Shown in pieces: positions 26,953-36,201 of a DNA stretch of 64,000 nt. Positions within the stretch are counted from its first letter, which is position 1. The number at the start of each line of letters is the position of its first letter. The notes beneath the pieces are model-generated. The model was not told where the DNA came from. It made no database searches and saw only the letters and a program-made list of their open reading frames with translations. The stretch is from Natronococcus sp. A-GB1. GTDB lineage: Archaea; Halobacteriota; Halobacteria; Halobacteriales; Natrialbaceae. The stretch lies in assembly GCF_029688845.1 (NCBI RefSeq), contig NZ_JARUKW010000004.1, positions 62,001 through 126,000 on the forward strand, given 5' to 3'. The translations under genes were made by a program, and so were the position numbers.

Positions 26953-27243
26953 TTAGTGCTGGTGGCCGGTCGCCTCGGCGAAGGTCTGGCCGAACCGCTC
27001 CTCGAACTGGTTCATGATGCGTTCCTCCTGGGCCTCGAGCTCCGGATCCGAGCCCTCGCCGTGGTGGACGATATGGTGAGCCCGGCTGGCGAACGAGAGG
27101 AGGGTGATGTCACCGACGGTCTCAGCGGCGTCCTGGTCGCCCTCGGCGAGGAGGTCGATGAGACCGGCGGGGAGCGTTACCTCGTCGGTCTCGTCGTCGT
27201 CGGTCGAGATCGTGATCGTGGTCGTGTCGACGTCGTCGGTCAT
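26953..27243 (-). CDS. Conserved haloarchaeal hypothetical protein
   Basis: 96 residues from ATG 27243 (MTDDVDTTTITISTDDDETD). The frame remains open upstream, but that stretch is basic and unlike the rest. An acidic beta-rich N-terminus is followed by helices with SFASRAHHIVHHGEG and MNQFEERFGQTFAEATGHQH. The His-rich ends hint at metal binding but prove nothing. I recall similar small haloarchaeal proteins without known function. Confidence 0.65.
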   Translation of the reverse strand: MTDDVDTTTITISTDDDETDEVTLPAGLIDLLAEGDQDAAETVGDITLLSFASRAHHIVHHGEGSDPELEAQEERIMNQFEERFGQTFAEATGHQH

Positions 27244-27355
27244 ACCCCGACGGAGGGGTGGGGCACCTAAAGACCCTGTGGCTCGGCCGTGCTCGAGGAA
27301 TGTGGTATGATAGCTCTCCGCGAGGCTTTTGCTCCTCGGCGACGAACGGACTGGT

Positions 27356-27496
27356 ATGCCCACCATCGAACTCGAGGAGGAGACCGTCGAACGGCTGGAC
27401 GGGCTGCGGATCGAGGACGAGTCCTACGACGAGCTCGTCGTGGAGCTGATCAACATCTACGAAGCCAGCGAGTTCACCCTCTTTCACGCGGGCTGA
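27356..27496 (+). CDS. Small DUF7557-like, antitoxin-like protein
   Basis: 46 residues, starting MPTIELEEETVERLDGLR, then EDESYDELVVELINIYEAS. The strand-helix-helix layout resembles VapB-like antitoxins and a widespread small haloarchaeal family. No toxin gene is adjacent. The ATG lies on the opposite strand from the preceding gene, 112 bases from that gene's start. Confidence 0.65.
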   Translation: MPTIELEEETVERLDGLRIEDESYDELVVELINIYEASEFTLFHAG

Positions 27497-27605
27497 TACG
27501 GTCTGTTGTGACGAGTTCCCGGAGCAACCGCAGGACGGGGCGCGGTCGCTCCGGAACTGACGTACAGGAGTCCGTACGAGTAGACGGGACGGATCGCCGC
27601 CAGTC

Positions 27606-28067
27606 TCAGTCGCCGGCCGCGGCCTGCCGGACCGACTCCCATCGCCCCTTCGACTCGAGCTGGCTCTGGAGTTGATCTGCGTACTCCTGGGTGAGCTGCT
27701 CGGCCGCCCGGAGCTGCTCTTCCTCCTCGTCGCCGCCGTCTCCGCCCAGTCCGAGCGCGCCGAGGATGGAGTCGACGACGCCGCCTGACGAGTTCGAGGC
27801 GCCGCCACCGCCGCCCTGGCCGCCCATCGCGCCCATCTGACGATCGACGTTCTCGAGTTCGGGAATGATCTGGTCGACCTTTTCGGTGTTGGCGACGATC
27901 CGGGCCCGATCGGGGTCATCGGCGTCCTCGATCTCGAACTCCGTCGCGGTCATGATCAGGCTCCACTGCTGGCTCGAGAACCGCGAGTCCTGGACGCGCG
28001 CGGAGAACTCCTGATCGACGGTCATCCGTTCGCCGACGATCCGGTCCGTCCACGAGGTGTCGCTCAT
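27606..28067 (-). CDS. DUF5799-like haloarchaeal protein
   Basis: 153 residues from ATG 28067 (MSDTSWTDRIVGERMTVDQE). The N-terminal part (SLIMTATEFEIEDADDPDRA) is well ordered. A Gly-rich linker (GAMGGQGGGGGASNSS) and a short amphipathic stretch (VVDSILGALGLGG) precede a charged C-terminal helix. Family assignment from memory; function unknown. It lies 71 bases after the carbonic anhydrase gene on the same strand and may be cotranscribed. Confidence 0.7.
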   Translation of the reverse strand: MSDTSWTDRIVGERMTVDQEFSARVQDSRFSSQQWSLIMTATEFEIEDADDPDRARIVANTEKVDQIIPELENVDRQMGAMGGQGGGGGASNSSGGVVDSILGALGLGGDGGDEEEEQLRAAEQLTQEYADQLQSQLESKGRWESVRQAAAGD

Positions 28068-28138
28068 GGCCGTCGATTGCGCGGGTGTGCGTATCAGCGT
28101 TTCCCTCGCCGCAGCGTCGACGGTGGGCGATCCTGGGC

Positions 28139-28639
28139 TCAATCGAGTCGTTCCGAGCCCTCGGCGTGACGATTCGAGAGCTCGACGTATCGGTCCGCCG
28201 TCTCTTCGAGGCGCGGATCGTCGACCTCGGCTTTCGGTTCGGCGGGCGCGCCGGCGACGAGCGTCTCCGGCTCGACCTCGCTTCCCTCCGTGACGACGCT
28301 ACCGGCCGCGACGACCGCACCCTTACCGATCCGGGCGCCGTCGAGGACGACGGCGTTCATTCCGACCAGCGCGCGCTCGCGGACGGTCGCGTCGTGGACG
28401 ATCGCGCTGTGACCCACCGTGGCGTAGGGCTCGAGCTCGGCGTCCTCGTGGAGGACCGCGTTGTCCTGGACGTTCGCGCCCTCGCCGACGACGATCCGGC
28501 CGTGATCGCCCCGGAGGGTCGTGTTCGGCCAGACGCTGGCGTCGGCCTCGACGACGACGTCGCCGATGACGACCGCGCTCTCGTCGACGTACGCCGAGTC
28601 GGCGACCTGGGGTTCCGTCCCTTCGAACGAGCGAAGCAT
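28139..28639 (-). CDS. Gamma-class carbonic anhydrase family protein
   Basis: 166 residues of left-handed beta-helix hexapeptide repeats from about residue 12 to 125 (VVIGDVVVEADASVWPNT, then LVGMNAVVLDGARIGKGAVV). Candidate zinc ligands are the His residues in NAVLHEDA and VGHSAIVHDA, in the right order for Cam-like enzymes. A helical C-terminus follows. It could hydrate CO2 or be an acyltransferase-like family member. Confidence 0.88.
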   Translation of the reverse strand: MLRSFEGTEPQVADSAYVDESAVVIGDVVVEADASVWPNTTLRGDHGRIVVGEGANVQDNAVLHEDAELEPYATVGHSAIVHDATVRERALVGMNAVVLDGARIGKGAVVAAGSVVTEGSEVEPETLVAGAPAEPKAEVDDPRLEETADRYVELSNRHAEGSERLD

Positions 28640-28798
28640 GGCGGCTACCTCTCGCGAACGGGGCTTGAATCTACCGTCGATCGGAGTGTGTTCGACCGAC
28701 TCGTCGTATAAACACCAATGTATGTTGGCGGTAGCTCTAATGCGGTATCCCCGCTACGAAGAAGTAGGCAGTGGACGGACGTACCAGAATGCATCCGT

Positions 28799-28989
28799 AG
28801 CCCGCTGCCGTGCTCCGAAGGCCCCGTCTTCGAATCAGGAAGTCTACCCCGCTTCCGTTCCCCGAAGACCCCACCTTCGACGTGGAGGGTTCGACCCCGC
28901 TTCCGTTCACCCAAGACAGTCACCTTGATCAGGGGGGTCAGACCCCGCTTCCGTTTTGCGGCTTCCTTCCCTTTCGGCTCGACCCGAAC
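28799..28989. repeat. Degenerate 48-bp tandem repeat
   Basis: The 14-mer ACCCCGCTTCCGTT occurs at 28846, 28894 and 28942, exactly 48 bases apart, with a diverged copy 47 bases earlier (28799). The rest of each unit is only loosely conserved (CCGAAG/CCCAAG after the 14-mer). One plus-strand frame reads S/Q-TPLPF every 16 residues. The region overlaps the end of the predicted gene at 28938-29237. Confidence 0.7.
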
Positions 28990-29237
28990 AGCGAGTTCCG
29001 ACGCCGGTCGAGAGCCGTCCGTACCTCGCCGATCAGTCGCTCGACCGGCTCGAGACAGTGGGCGGCTAACGAACCGATTACGACCGGACCGTCGGTCGAG
29101 AGCGCGGCTGTCACCGTCTCGAGTTGATCGAGCAGTGCGTTCGGTCGGTTGTCGATGCAACCGCTCAGCGCGAAGAGTGCAACGGTGGCACCGATCCGCG
29201 CGATGCGTCTGGCTCGAGACTCGAAACGGCCGGACAC
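28938..29237 (-). CDS. Small putative lipoprotein
   Basis: 99 residues from a GTG start. A basic N-terminus and hydrophobic segment (IARIGATVALFALSGC) end in a lipobox-like LSGC at Cys 27. The remainder is soluble and helical. The C-terminus runs into the 48-bp repeats and becomes very basic (DRRRNSLFGSSRKGRK), unlike the acidic neighbours, so the 3' end may have been altered by the repeat. No family recognised. Confidence 0.4.
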   Translation of the reverse strand: MSGRFESRARRIARIGATVALFALSGCIDNRPNALLDQLETVTAALSTDGPVVIGSLAAHCLEPVERLIGEVRTALDRRRNSLFGSSRKGRKPQNGSGV

Positions 29238-29279
29238 TAGCAGCCCTCCCGGCGACCGCGAAAGAAGTACTGCTCGATT

Positions 29280-29675
29280 CTAGAAGGCGCCGCCCTCGAA
29301 GTCGGTGTCCGCGTGGAGACTGTCCTTCAGCGCGTCGTGGACCTTACAGAGCTCGAAGGCGCGGTCGATTACCTTCTGCCCGGTGTCGTCGTCGACGTCG
29401 GCCTCGACGCGGATGTCGAAGTGGACCGACTCGAGCTTGTCGTCGTCGTTGAGCTCGCCCGTCGACTCGATCTCGATTCGACCGAGGTCGCCGGCGTCGC
29501 GCTGCTGGCCCCCGACGCGCAGCGCGGGGACGTAACAGGAGGCGTACGCCGCCAGCAGGCTCTCGAGGGTGTCCGGCGCCTCCTCGCCCTCGGCGTCGAT
29601 CGTCGTCTCGAACTCGCCGATCTCGTTCGTCGCGCTGAACCCCTCTTCGGAGACGGTGGTGACTTGTTTCGACAT
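29280..29675 (-). CDS. OsmC family protein
   Basis: 131 residues from ATG 29675 (MSKQVTTVSEEGFSATNE). Family layout: PDTLESLLAAYASCYVPAL with the first Cys, a beta-rich middle and the second Cys in FELCKVHDALKDSL. OsmC proteins reduce organic hydroperoxides; the two Cys are the expected catalytic pair. An in-frame extension to 29729 looks non-coding. Confidence 0.85.
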   Translation of the reverse strand: MSKQVTTVSEEGFSATNEIGEFETTIDAEGEEAPDTLESLLAAYASCYVPALRVGGQQRDAGDLGRIEIESTGELNDDDKLESVHFDIRVEADVDDDTGQKVIDRAFELCKVHDALKDSLHADTDFEGGAF

Positions 29676-29778
29676 CGCAGTCGGGACAACCACTGCCGTC
29701 GCCGTAAACGTTGTTCTCGGGGGCAACACCGTCCGGTTCGAGTTTCCGCCGAAAAATGGACTGTATCGGTCTGCCGGC

Positions 29779-30507
29779 TCAGCTCTCGAGTTCGAACGGC
29801 TCGTCGGCCTCGAGGACGTGGACTTCGGCGTCGCTGCCCGTCCCCGCGACCTCGCTTTCGAACTGCTCGGGGTCCTGCTCGATCGGCGGGAACGTGTCGT
29901 AGTGCTGGGGGAACGCGTGGTCGACGTCGAGCCAGTCGACGGCGACGGCGGCCTGCCAGGGCCCCATCGTGAAGTGATCGCCCATCGGCACCGCCGCGGC
30001 GTCGGGCTCGAGGTAGGGACCGACGACCTCGCGCATCTCGGTCATCAGCGAGGTGTCGCCCGCGTGGTAGAAGGTGGTCGACTCCTCGTCGGCGACCTGC
30101 GTCGGTTTCGTATCCGAGATCACGAAGCCGGCGGGCATCCCCGCGTCGACGTCGTACTCGGTCATGATCCCGTTGGTGTGGTCTGCCCGGACCATCGTGA
30201 CGAACGCGTCGTCACACTCGACGGTCCCGCCGAGGTTCATCCCCATCCCGCCGACGGCGTCCTCGAAGCCGAACTCCTCCTCGCAGTAGGAGACGAGTTC
30301 GGGGGTCGCGACCAGCGTCGCGTCGCTGAACTCGCCCGCGTCGGCGATGTGGTCGGCGTGGCCGTGCGTGAGCAGGACGTAGTCCGGTTCGTCGACGTCC
30401 GACGGCTCGAGGCCCGTCTTCGGGTTGTCGAAGAACGGGTCGATCAACAGGTCGGTGTCGCCGACGGTGACGTGCCACGTCGAGTGACCGTGCCAAGTGA
30501 GTTCCAT
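29779..30507 (-). CDS. Metal-dependent hydrolase, UPF0173-like MBL fold
   Basis: 242 residues from ATG 30507 ([18 protein letters not shown]). Intact metal motif THGHADHI at about residue 48, [18 protein letters not shown] and a C-terminal His in [10 protein letters not shown]. The WHGHS start is typical of UPF0173 hydrolases. Physiological substrate unknown. It faces the gene at 30660 across a 150-base divergent promoter region. Confidence 0.88.
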   Translation of the reverse strand: MELTWHGHSTWHVTVGDTDLLIDPFFDNPKTGLEPSDVDEPDYVLLTHGHADHIADAGEFSDATLVATPELVSYCEEEFGFEDAVGGMGMNLGGTVECDDAFVTMVRADHTNGIMTEYDVDAGMPAGFVISDTKPTQVADEESTTFYHAGDTSLMTEMREVVGPYLEPDAAAVPMGDHFTMGPWQAAVAVDWLDVDHAFPQHYDTFPPIEQDPEQFESEVAGTGSDAEVHVLEADEPFELES

Positions 30508-30659
30508 AGCAGGCCAACGGTTGGTCGGAGACTGTCTTAAAACTGGCCGCGGGAGCTGCCGTGGGCCGCCTGCGACCGCAGGCGACGATCGGAACGACGA
30601 GCCGGCAACCCGCGGAGCGATGCCGTGGCGTTTTTTGTACGGGGCTCCTACGACGGTGT

Positions 30660-30923
30660 ATGCTCTCACTCTCGCTCGAGGAGTTCATGGTCGAACTGAA
30701 CGAGGGATCGATCAAGAACGTCGGTCCGACGAACAAGTCCGCGACGGTCAAGCTGTTCGGCGTTGAGGAGGCCGGTGCCCGCGAGTTCGGCGACAAGCGA
30801 GTCAAGCTCGTCTTCGAGGACGAGGACGGCAACGAGGTGCAGGTGTCGCTGTTCCCCGAAGACGTCCGCAAGATCGTCAAAGACGTCGAGGCGCTCGAGG
30901 ACGATTCCCCGGTCTTCGAGTGA
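30660..30923 (+). CDS. Conserved hypothetical protein
   Basis: 87 residues from ATG 30660 ([20 protein letters not shown]). A compact alpha/beta sequence with [19 protein letters not shown] and a C-terminal helix ([13 protein letters not shown]). No motif known to me. It lies 102 bases upstream of the RecJ-like gene on the same strand. Confidence 0.65.
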   Translation: MLSLSLEEFMVELNEGSIKNVGPTNKSATVKLFGVEEAGAREFGDKRVKLVFEDEDGNEVQVSLFPEDVRKIVKDVEALEDDSPVFE

Positions 30924-31025
30924 ACGACGGCCGATTCCGGCGGTCGTTTCGCGCACGGATCGGTCGGTACTGCCCCGAACGCATTCCGACAACCGTTTTA
31001 GGGCGAAACTGCTTGGTTCGTGTAG

Positions 31026-33149
31026 ATGGGTAACTGTATCATCTGCGGCACGTCTGTCGACGGCGAGATCTGCAAGAGTCACGAGGAGGACGCGGTCTTC
31101 GAGTTCCGCGGAACCACCCCCTCGCAGCTCACCCCCGGTCGCTACTACCGGGGAACCGTCGACGGCTACGCCGATTTCGGTGTCTTCATCGATATCGGCG
31201 ACCACGTAACCGGTCTGTTGCACAGAAGCGAACTGGACAAGCGACTCGAGAGTCTCGACTGGGAGCCCGGCGACGAGGTGTTCGTCCAGGTTCTTGACGT
31301 CCGGGACAACGGCAACGTCGACCTCGGCTGGTCGATCCGCCAGCGCGAACGCGAGTTCCGTGGTCACCTGGTCGAGACGGCCGACGACGAGTTCCTCCCT
31401 GAGGAGGCCAACGACGGTCCCGACGGCTCGGAGACCGACTCCGAACCCGAACCCGAGCCCGAGCCAGATTCGGGCGCCGAACCGGGCGCGAGCGCCGACG
31501 ACGCCGGTCCGAGCGACGAGGCGAGCCCGCCGACGGGCGGTGCCGAGGCGGTCGCTGCCGAGAGCGGCTCCGTTGCGACCGAGTCGGCCACCGCCTCGAC
31601 GCCGACGACCGACGACGCCGCCGACGCCGAGCCGGAGGCCGAACCGGCGCTGAAGCGAACGACGATCGACGCCATCGAGAACCAGGTCGGCAGCGTCGTC
31701 CGCCTCGAGGGCGAGATCACCGGGGTCCGCCAAACATCCGGCCCGACGGTCTTCGAGCTTCGCGACGAGACCGGCACCGTCGAGTGTGCGGCCTTCGAGG
31801 AGGCCGGCGTTCGGGCCTACCCCGACGTCGAGGTCGAGGACGTCGTCGCCCTCGAGGGCGAGATCGAGCGCCACCACGGCGACCTGCAGGTCGAGACCGA
31901 GACCCTCGAGATCCTCGAGGACGAGGCCCGGGAGACGGTCGTCGACCGCCTCGAGAGCGCGATCGAGCGCGAGGCCCGACCCGCCGACGTCTCGCTGCTG
32001 GCCGACCACGACGCGGTCACGGCCGTCGAAGACGAAATCGCCGACGCCGCGACGACGATCCGACGGGCGGTCATGGAGGCCCGACCCGTCGTCGTTCGCC
32101 ACGCCGCGACCGCCGACGGCTACGTCGCCGGCGCCGCCATCGAGCGCGCCGCGCTCCCGCTGATCCGCGAGAAACACACCCGCGAGGACGCCGAGTACCA
32201 CTACTTCGAGCGCCGGCCGCTCGAGGGCCGGGTGTACGACATGGACGCCGCGACCGACGACGTCACCTCGATGCTCGAGGCCCGCGACCGCCACGACGAG
32301 CAGCTGCCGCTGGTCGTACTCGTCGGCACCGGCTCGACCGTCGAGTCCGCCGACGGCTACGAGCTGCTGTCGCTGTACGGCGCCGAGGCGCTGGTGATCG
32401 ACGACAGCCGCGCCGACGAGGAGATCGTCGACGCCGTCTCGGCGGCCGTCGCGCCCTCGCTCGGCGGCGCCGACGTCGCCGATCTGACCTCGACCGCCCT
32501 CGCCGCGAACGTCGCCGCCCACGTCAACGACGACGTTCGTGACGACCTCGAGCACCTGCCGGCGATCAGCTACTGGGAGAATGCCCCCGAGGCGTACCTC
32601 GAGCTGGCCACCGAGGCCGGCTACGACGAGACGGACATCTCCGAGCGACGTGAGGCCGTCGCGCTGGAAGCGTTCTACCAGAGCTACAAGGACAAGCGCG
32701 AACTCGTCGCGGACCTGCTGTTCGACGGGAACGCCGACCTCGCGGCCCACGTTTCCGAGCAGTTCCGCGACAAGCTCGAGACCGAACTGGGAACCGCGCG
32801 AGAGAACCGCTCGGTGCAGGAGGTCGACGGGCTGACCGTCACCGTGCTCGACACCGACGCGTTCACCCACCGGTACGACTTCCCGACGACGATCCTGCTG
32901 CTCGACGCGCTCCACCGCCGCGAGCGCGAGGAGTCGGCCGCCACGCTCGGCATCGGCGAGGACGAACTGCACGTCCGGACGACCGAAGCGATCGACGTTC
33001 GGGCCCTCGGCAACGCGATCGCCGAACGGGTTCCGAACGGCGGCGTCCACGTCGTCGGCGGGCGGGACGGCCACGTCGAGTTCCTGCCCGGCGAGCGCGA
33101 CGCCGTCCACGAGGCCGCACTCGAAGCCCTCGCCGAGACGCTCGCGTAA
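31026..33149 (+). CDS. RecJ-like DHH-family protein with S1 and OB domains
   Basis: 707 residues. An N-terminal zinc knuckle (C4, C7, C16, H19) is followed by an S1 RNA-binding domain at about 35-110 (YYRGTVDGYADFGVFIDIGD). A long acidic Pro/Glu/Ser/Ala linker spans about 130-215, an OB-fold about 220-300 and a RecJ-like phosphoesterase part the rest. The C-terminus (NGGVHVVGGRDGHVEFLP) resembles a DHHA1-type substrate domain. The usual catalytic HxDxDG and DHH signatures are not recognisable (RHAATADG and LVIDDSRAD instead), so it may bind rather than cut nucleic acid. Confidence 0.8.
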   Translation: MGNCIICGTSVDGEICKSHEEDAVFEFRGTTPSQLTPGRYYRGTVDGYADFGVFIDIGDHVTGLLHRSELDKRLESLDWEPGDEVFVQVLDVRDNGNVDLGWSIRQREREFRGHLVETADDEFLPEEANDGPDGSETDSEPEPEPEPDSGAEPGASADDAGPSDEASPPTGGAEAVAAESGSVATESATASTPTTDDAADAEPEAEPALKRTTIDAIENQVGSVVRLEGEITGVRQTSGPTVFELRDETGTVECAAFEEAGVRAYPDVEVEDVVALEGEIERHHGDLQVETETLEILEDEARETVVDRLESAIEREARPADVSLLADHDAVTAVEDEIADAATTIRRAVMEARPVVVRHAATADGYVAGAAIERAALPLIREKHTREDAEYHYFERRPLEGRVYDMDAATDDVTSMLEARDRHDEQLPLVVLVGTGSTVESADGYELLSLYGAEALVIDDSRADEEIVDAVSAAVAPSLGGADVADLTSTALAANVAAHVNDDVRDDLEHLPAISYWENAPEAYLELATEAGYDETDISERREAVALEAFYQSYKDKRELVADLLFDGNADLAAHVSEQFRDKLETELGTARENRSVQEVDGLTVTVLDTDAFTHRYDFPTTILLLDALHRREREESAATLGIGEDELHVRTTEAIDVRALGNAIAERVPNGGVHVVGGRDGHVEFLPGERDAVHEAALEALAETLA

Positions 33150-33232
33150 TCGCGCCCTTCTCCGTCGTCCGCGATCTGCCAGCGGCGGCACCAGTCAGAA
33201 ACGCATTTGGCAGTCGCTATCACACGTAGGGT

Positions 33233-33670
33233 ATGGGCGCCGATCCGAGGACACGGCTCCGCGAGAACGCCACGGAGGTGACGGCGACGCTCGTGACCGG
33301 GATCTGGCTCGCCGCGATGTTCACCGGCCAGGGGTGGTGGCTCGCGGCGCTGCTCTTCGGGTATATCGTCGTCGTGCCGATGGTCGCATTGCTGTTCGGC
33401 GACGAGGACGACGTTCGGGAGTGGTGGACCGAAGACGAAATCGACCCCGAGACGCTCGCGGAGGCGGAAGCGGAGGAGTCGTCAGCCACCGACGCCCTCG
33501 AGCGACTCCGCGATCGGTACGCGGCGGGCGAGCTGACCGACGAGCAGTTCGAGCGCAAGCTCGATCGGCTCCTCGAGACCGAGAGCCTCGAGGACGCCGA
33601 CCGCTGGCGACGCGAACGACGAAACGAACGCGAGTCGGCCCGGGACCGCGACCTCGAGTACGAGCGCTGA
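33233..33670 (+). CDS. Membrane protein with SHOCT domain
   Basis: 145 residues. Two hydrophobic segments (about 16-37 and 38-56) are followed by a charged cytosolic part. It contains a SHOCT module, DALERLRDRYAAGELTDEQF at about residue 87, and a very basic/acidic C-terminal helix. SHOCT is a short oligomerisation motif common in haloarchaeal membrane proteins; the function is unknown. Confidence 0.8.
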   Translation: MGADPRTRLRENATEVTATLVTGIWLAAMFTGQGWWLAALLFGYIVVVPMVALLFGDEDDVREWWTEDEIDPETLAEAEAEESSATDALERLRDRYAAGELTDEQFERKLDRLLETESLEDADRWRRERRNERESARDRDLEYER

Positions 33671-33710
33671 ACCCCAAGACGCGGGCTGTGGCCGGAACGG
33701 CGACGTGAAT

Positions 33711-34169
33711 TCACTCCCTGTCGTCCGCCCGTTCTGGCTCGTCGGCTACTGGCTCCGGTTCGTCCGCCGCGACGTCCTCGAGCAGGTTCGTGATCGTCAG
33801 CTCGAGTTCCCGACGCACCGTTTTCGCACCCAGCCGATCGAGCACGAACGACCAGATCGAGTCGAACGTGTACCTGGCCGTCGCCGTGACACGGGCCTCC
33901 TCGCCGTCCTCGACAGTGACTCTCGAGTATCGTTCCTCGAACATCCCGCCGTCGACGAAGCGGTAGGCGTACCCGTTCTCGAGCGCCGAAAACACCACTG
34001 TCATCTCGGTTCCGTCGATCGCGACCGTCGCCTCGGCCCCGTCGTCGGTCGGCTCACAGGATCGAACCTCGTAGACGTCCGCGTACTCGAGGATCGAACG
34101 CGGCGTCAGTCGCTCGCGGAGTTGCTCGGCGGACGGCTCGACGGTGTACGAGAGCTCGATCTCGCGCAT
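33711..34169 (-). CDS. SRPBCC (START-like) family protein
   Basis: 152 residues. MREIELSYTVEPSAEQLRERLTP at the start, the central beta-strands (EATVAIDGTEMTVVFSAL, RVTATARYTFDSIW) and a long C-terminal helix fit the helix-grip fold. A short Asp/Glu/Pro-rich tail follows. Ligand unknown. It is convergent with the SHOCT gene. Confidence 0.65.
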   Translation of the reverse strand: MREIELSYTVEPSAEQLRERLTPRSILEYADVYEVRSCEPTDDGAEATVAIDGTEMTVVFSALENGYAYRFVDGGMFEERYSRVTVEDGEEARVTATARYTFDSIWSFVLDRLGAKTVRRELELTITNLLEDVAADEPEPVADEPERADDRE

Positions 34170-34271
34170 TCAGAGTGACGTTGCGGGCGAGCGGTCAAAG
34201 CCGTACTGCTCCCGAGCCGAAGGGTAGCGAGTCCGACACGCTTATTCACGCTCCGAAACCAACTCCGTGTA

Positions 34272-35975
34272 GTGAGTACCGAGACGCCCGAACCGACCGA
34301 AACCGACGCGTTCGAGAAGGTCTGCGAGACGCTCGTCGAGCGAATTCTCGCTGGCGAGATCGACCGTGACGAGGTCGAGAAGGCCAAGCTCGAGGCGTGT
34401 TCGGAACAGTCGGCGCCGAAGGTGCCGAAGAACTCCGAGCTGCTGGACTACGCGCCCCAGGAGCACCGCGAGGAACTCGAGTCGGTGCTTCGGCGCAAAC
34501 CCGTCCGAACCGCCTCGGGCGTCTCCCCGGTCGCGATCATGACCTCGCCCGAACGGTGTCCTCACGGGAAGTGTCTCTACTGTCCCGGCGGCCCCGACTC
34601 GGAGTTCTCGTCCTCCCAGAGCTACACGGGCGAGGAGCCCGCTGCGGCGCGAGGTGTCCAGAACGACTACGACCCCTACGGCCAGGTCACCCTGCGCCTC
34701 GAACAGCTCCGGGAGATCGGCCACCCGGTCGACAAGGTCGAGCTGATCCTGATGGGCGGGACGATGACCGCCCGCAGCCACGACTACCAGGAGTGGTTCG
34801 TCAAGCGCGCCCTCGAGGCGATGAACGACTACGACGTCGACAAGGAGCCAGAGCCCGCCGAGGGCGTCAGCTTCGCCGAGGATCCCGAGGAGTACGAGTG
34901 GAAGTACCTCGAGGACGTCATCGCCGAGAACGAGACCAACGACATCAGGAACATCGGAACGACGTTCGAGACCAAGCCCGACTGGTGTGACCCCGAGCAG
35001 ATCGACCGCATGCTCGACCTCGGCGGGACGAAAGTCGAGGTCGGCGTGCAGACGACCTACGAGCGGATCAATCGAGAGATGCACCGCGGCCACGGCGCCC
35101 AGGCGTCGATCGACGCCAACCGCCGGCTCCGCAACGCGGGCTTCAAGGTCGGCTTCCACATGATGCCGGGCCAGCCGGGGATGTCCAAGGAGATGTGTCT
35201 CGAGGACTTCCGCCGGCTGTTCGAGCAGGAGCAGTGGAAACCCGACTATCTCAAGATCTACCCGACGCTGATCGTTCGCGGGACCGCGACCTACGACTGG
35301 TGGCACGAGGGGGAGTTCGACCCCCTCACGAACGAGGAGGCCGCCGATCTGGTCGCCGAGATCAAGGACATGATCCCCCGGTACACGCGCCTCCAGCGGG
35401 TCCAGCGGGACATTCCGGCGGACTACATCGACGCCGGCGTCTGGAAGTCGAATCTGCGACAGCTCGCCCGACAGCGCATGGACAAGCACGGCTGGTCCTG
35501 TGACTGCATCCGCTGTCGCGAGGCCGGAATGAACGATGAAGTGCCCGAAAACGTCGAGCTCGACGTCATGAACTACGACGCCTGCGGCGGCACGGAGCAG
35601 TTCATCTCGTTCGAGGACTTCGAGAAGGACCTCCTCGTCGGCTTCTGTCGCCTCCGGTTTCCCAACGACGGCGGCACCGCGGACGGCCTTCCCTCGGTCA
35701 CAACGGGCGACCGGATCCGGCCGGAGCTCGAGAACGCCGCCATCGTCCGCGAACTCCACGTCTACGGCAGCGAGGTCGCCGTCGGGAGCGAGGGCCAGAC
35801 GGACCAGCACCAGCACAAGGGGTACGGTCGCCGGCTGATGAACCGCGCGGAGGAGCTTGCGGCCGACGCCGGCTACGACAAGTTGAGCGTCATCTCGGGG
35901 ATCGGCGCTCGAGAGTACTACCGCAACAAACTGGGGTACACGCAGGACGGCCCCTACGTCAGCAAGCGGCTGTAG
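34272..35975 (+). CDS. elp3: Elp3: tRNA uridine-34 modifying radical SAM / acetyltransferase
   Basis: Installs the carboxymethyl precursor on wobble U34 of tRNA. 567 residues from a GTG start. The radical SAM cluster motif is CPHGKCLYCPGG at about residue 96. It continues with LILMGGTMTA, KVEVGVQTTYERINREMHRG and FHMMPGQPGMS. Zinc-site Cys residues lie in WSCDCIRCREAG. The C-terminal GNAT domain (about 480-567) has HKGYGRRLMNRAEELA and YYRNKLGYTQDGPYVSK. Typical archaeal Elp3 length. Confidence 0.96.
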   Translation: MSTETPEPTETDAFEKVCETLVERILAGEIDRDEVEKAKLEACSEQSAPKVPKNSELLDYAPQEHREELESVLRRKPVRTASGVSPVAIMTSPERCPHGKCLYCPGGPDSEFSSSQSYTGEEPAAARGVQNDYDPYGQVTLRLEQLREIGHPVDKVELILMGGTMTARSHDYQEWFVKRALEAMNDYDVDKEPEPAEGVSFAEDPEEYEWKYLEDVIAENETNDIRNIGTTFETKPDWCDPEQIDRMLDLGGTKVEVGVQTTYERINREMHRGHGAQASIDANRRLRNAGFKVGFHMMPGQPGMSKEMCLEDFRRLFEQEQWKPDYLKIYPTLIVRGTATYDWWHEGEFDPLTNEEAADLVAEIKDMIPRYTRLQRVQRDIPADYIDAGVWKSNLRQLARQRMDKHGWSCDCIRCREAGMNDEVPENVELDVMNYDACGGTEQFISFEDFEKDLLVGFCRLRFPNDGGTADGLPSVTTGDRIRPELENAAIVRELHVYGSEVAVGSEGQTDQHQHKGYGRRLMNRAEELAADAGYDKLSVISGIGAREYYRNKLGYTQDGPYVSKRL

Positions 35976-36201
35976 CTGACGGAACGAAAACAGAAGTTTG
36001 CCGCGATCCTCAAGCCAGGAATCGGCGCCGCGTTCGTCCGTAACTGTGGGCCACCCTCTCTCGACCGAACCGAACATATCGACTTGCTTAGCGTAGTAGG
36101 TGACCGATTTTCAGCCGCTGCAATCCAGCCAAGTGTTACCAAAAATTCACTAGATACCTATCTTACCTCTTACATCGTTTCTCGGTAAGTGGTGAGAGAC
36201 C

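Noticed and set aside
28799-28989. Possible CRISPR array (regularly spaced 14-mers)
   Set aside because: Repeat core is only 14 bases, intervening sequence is related between copies rather than unique, and no cas genes occur in the window.
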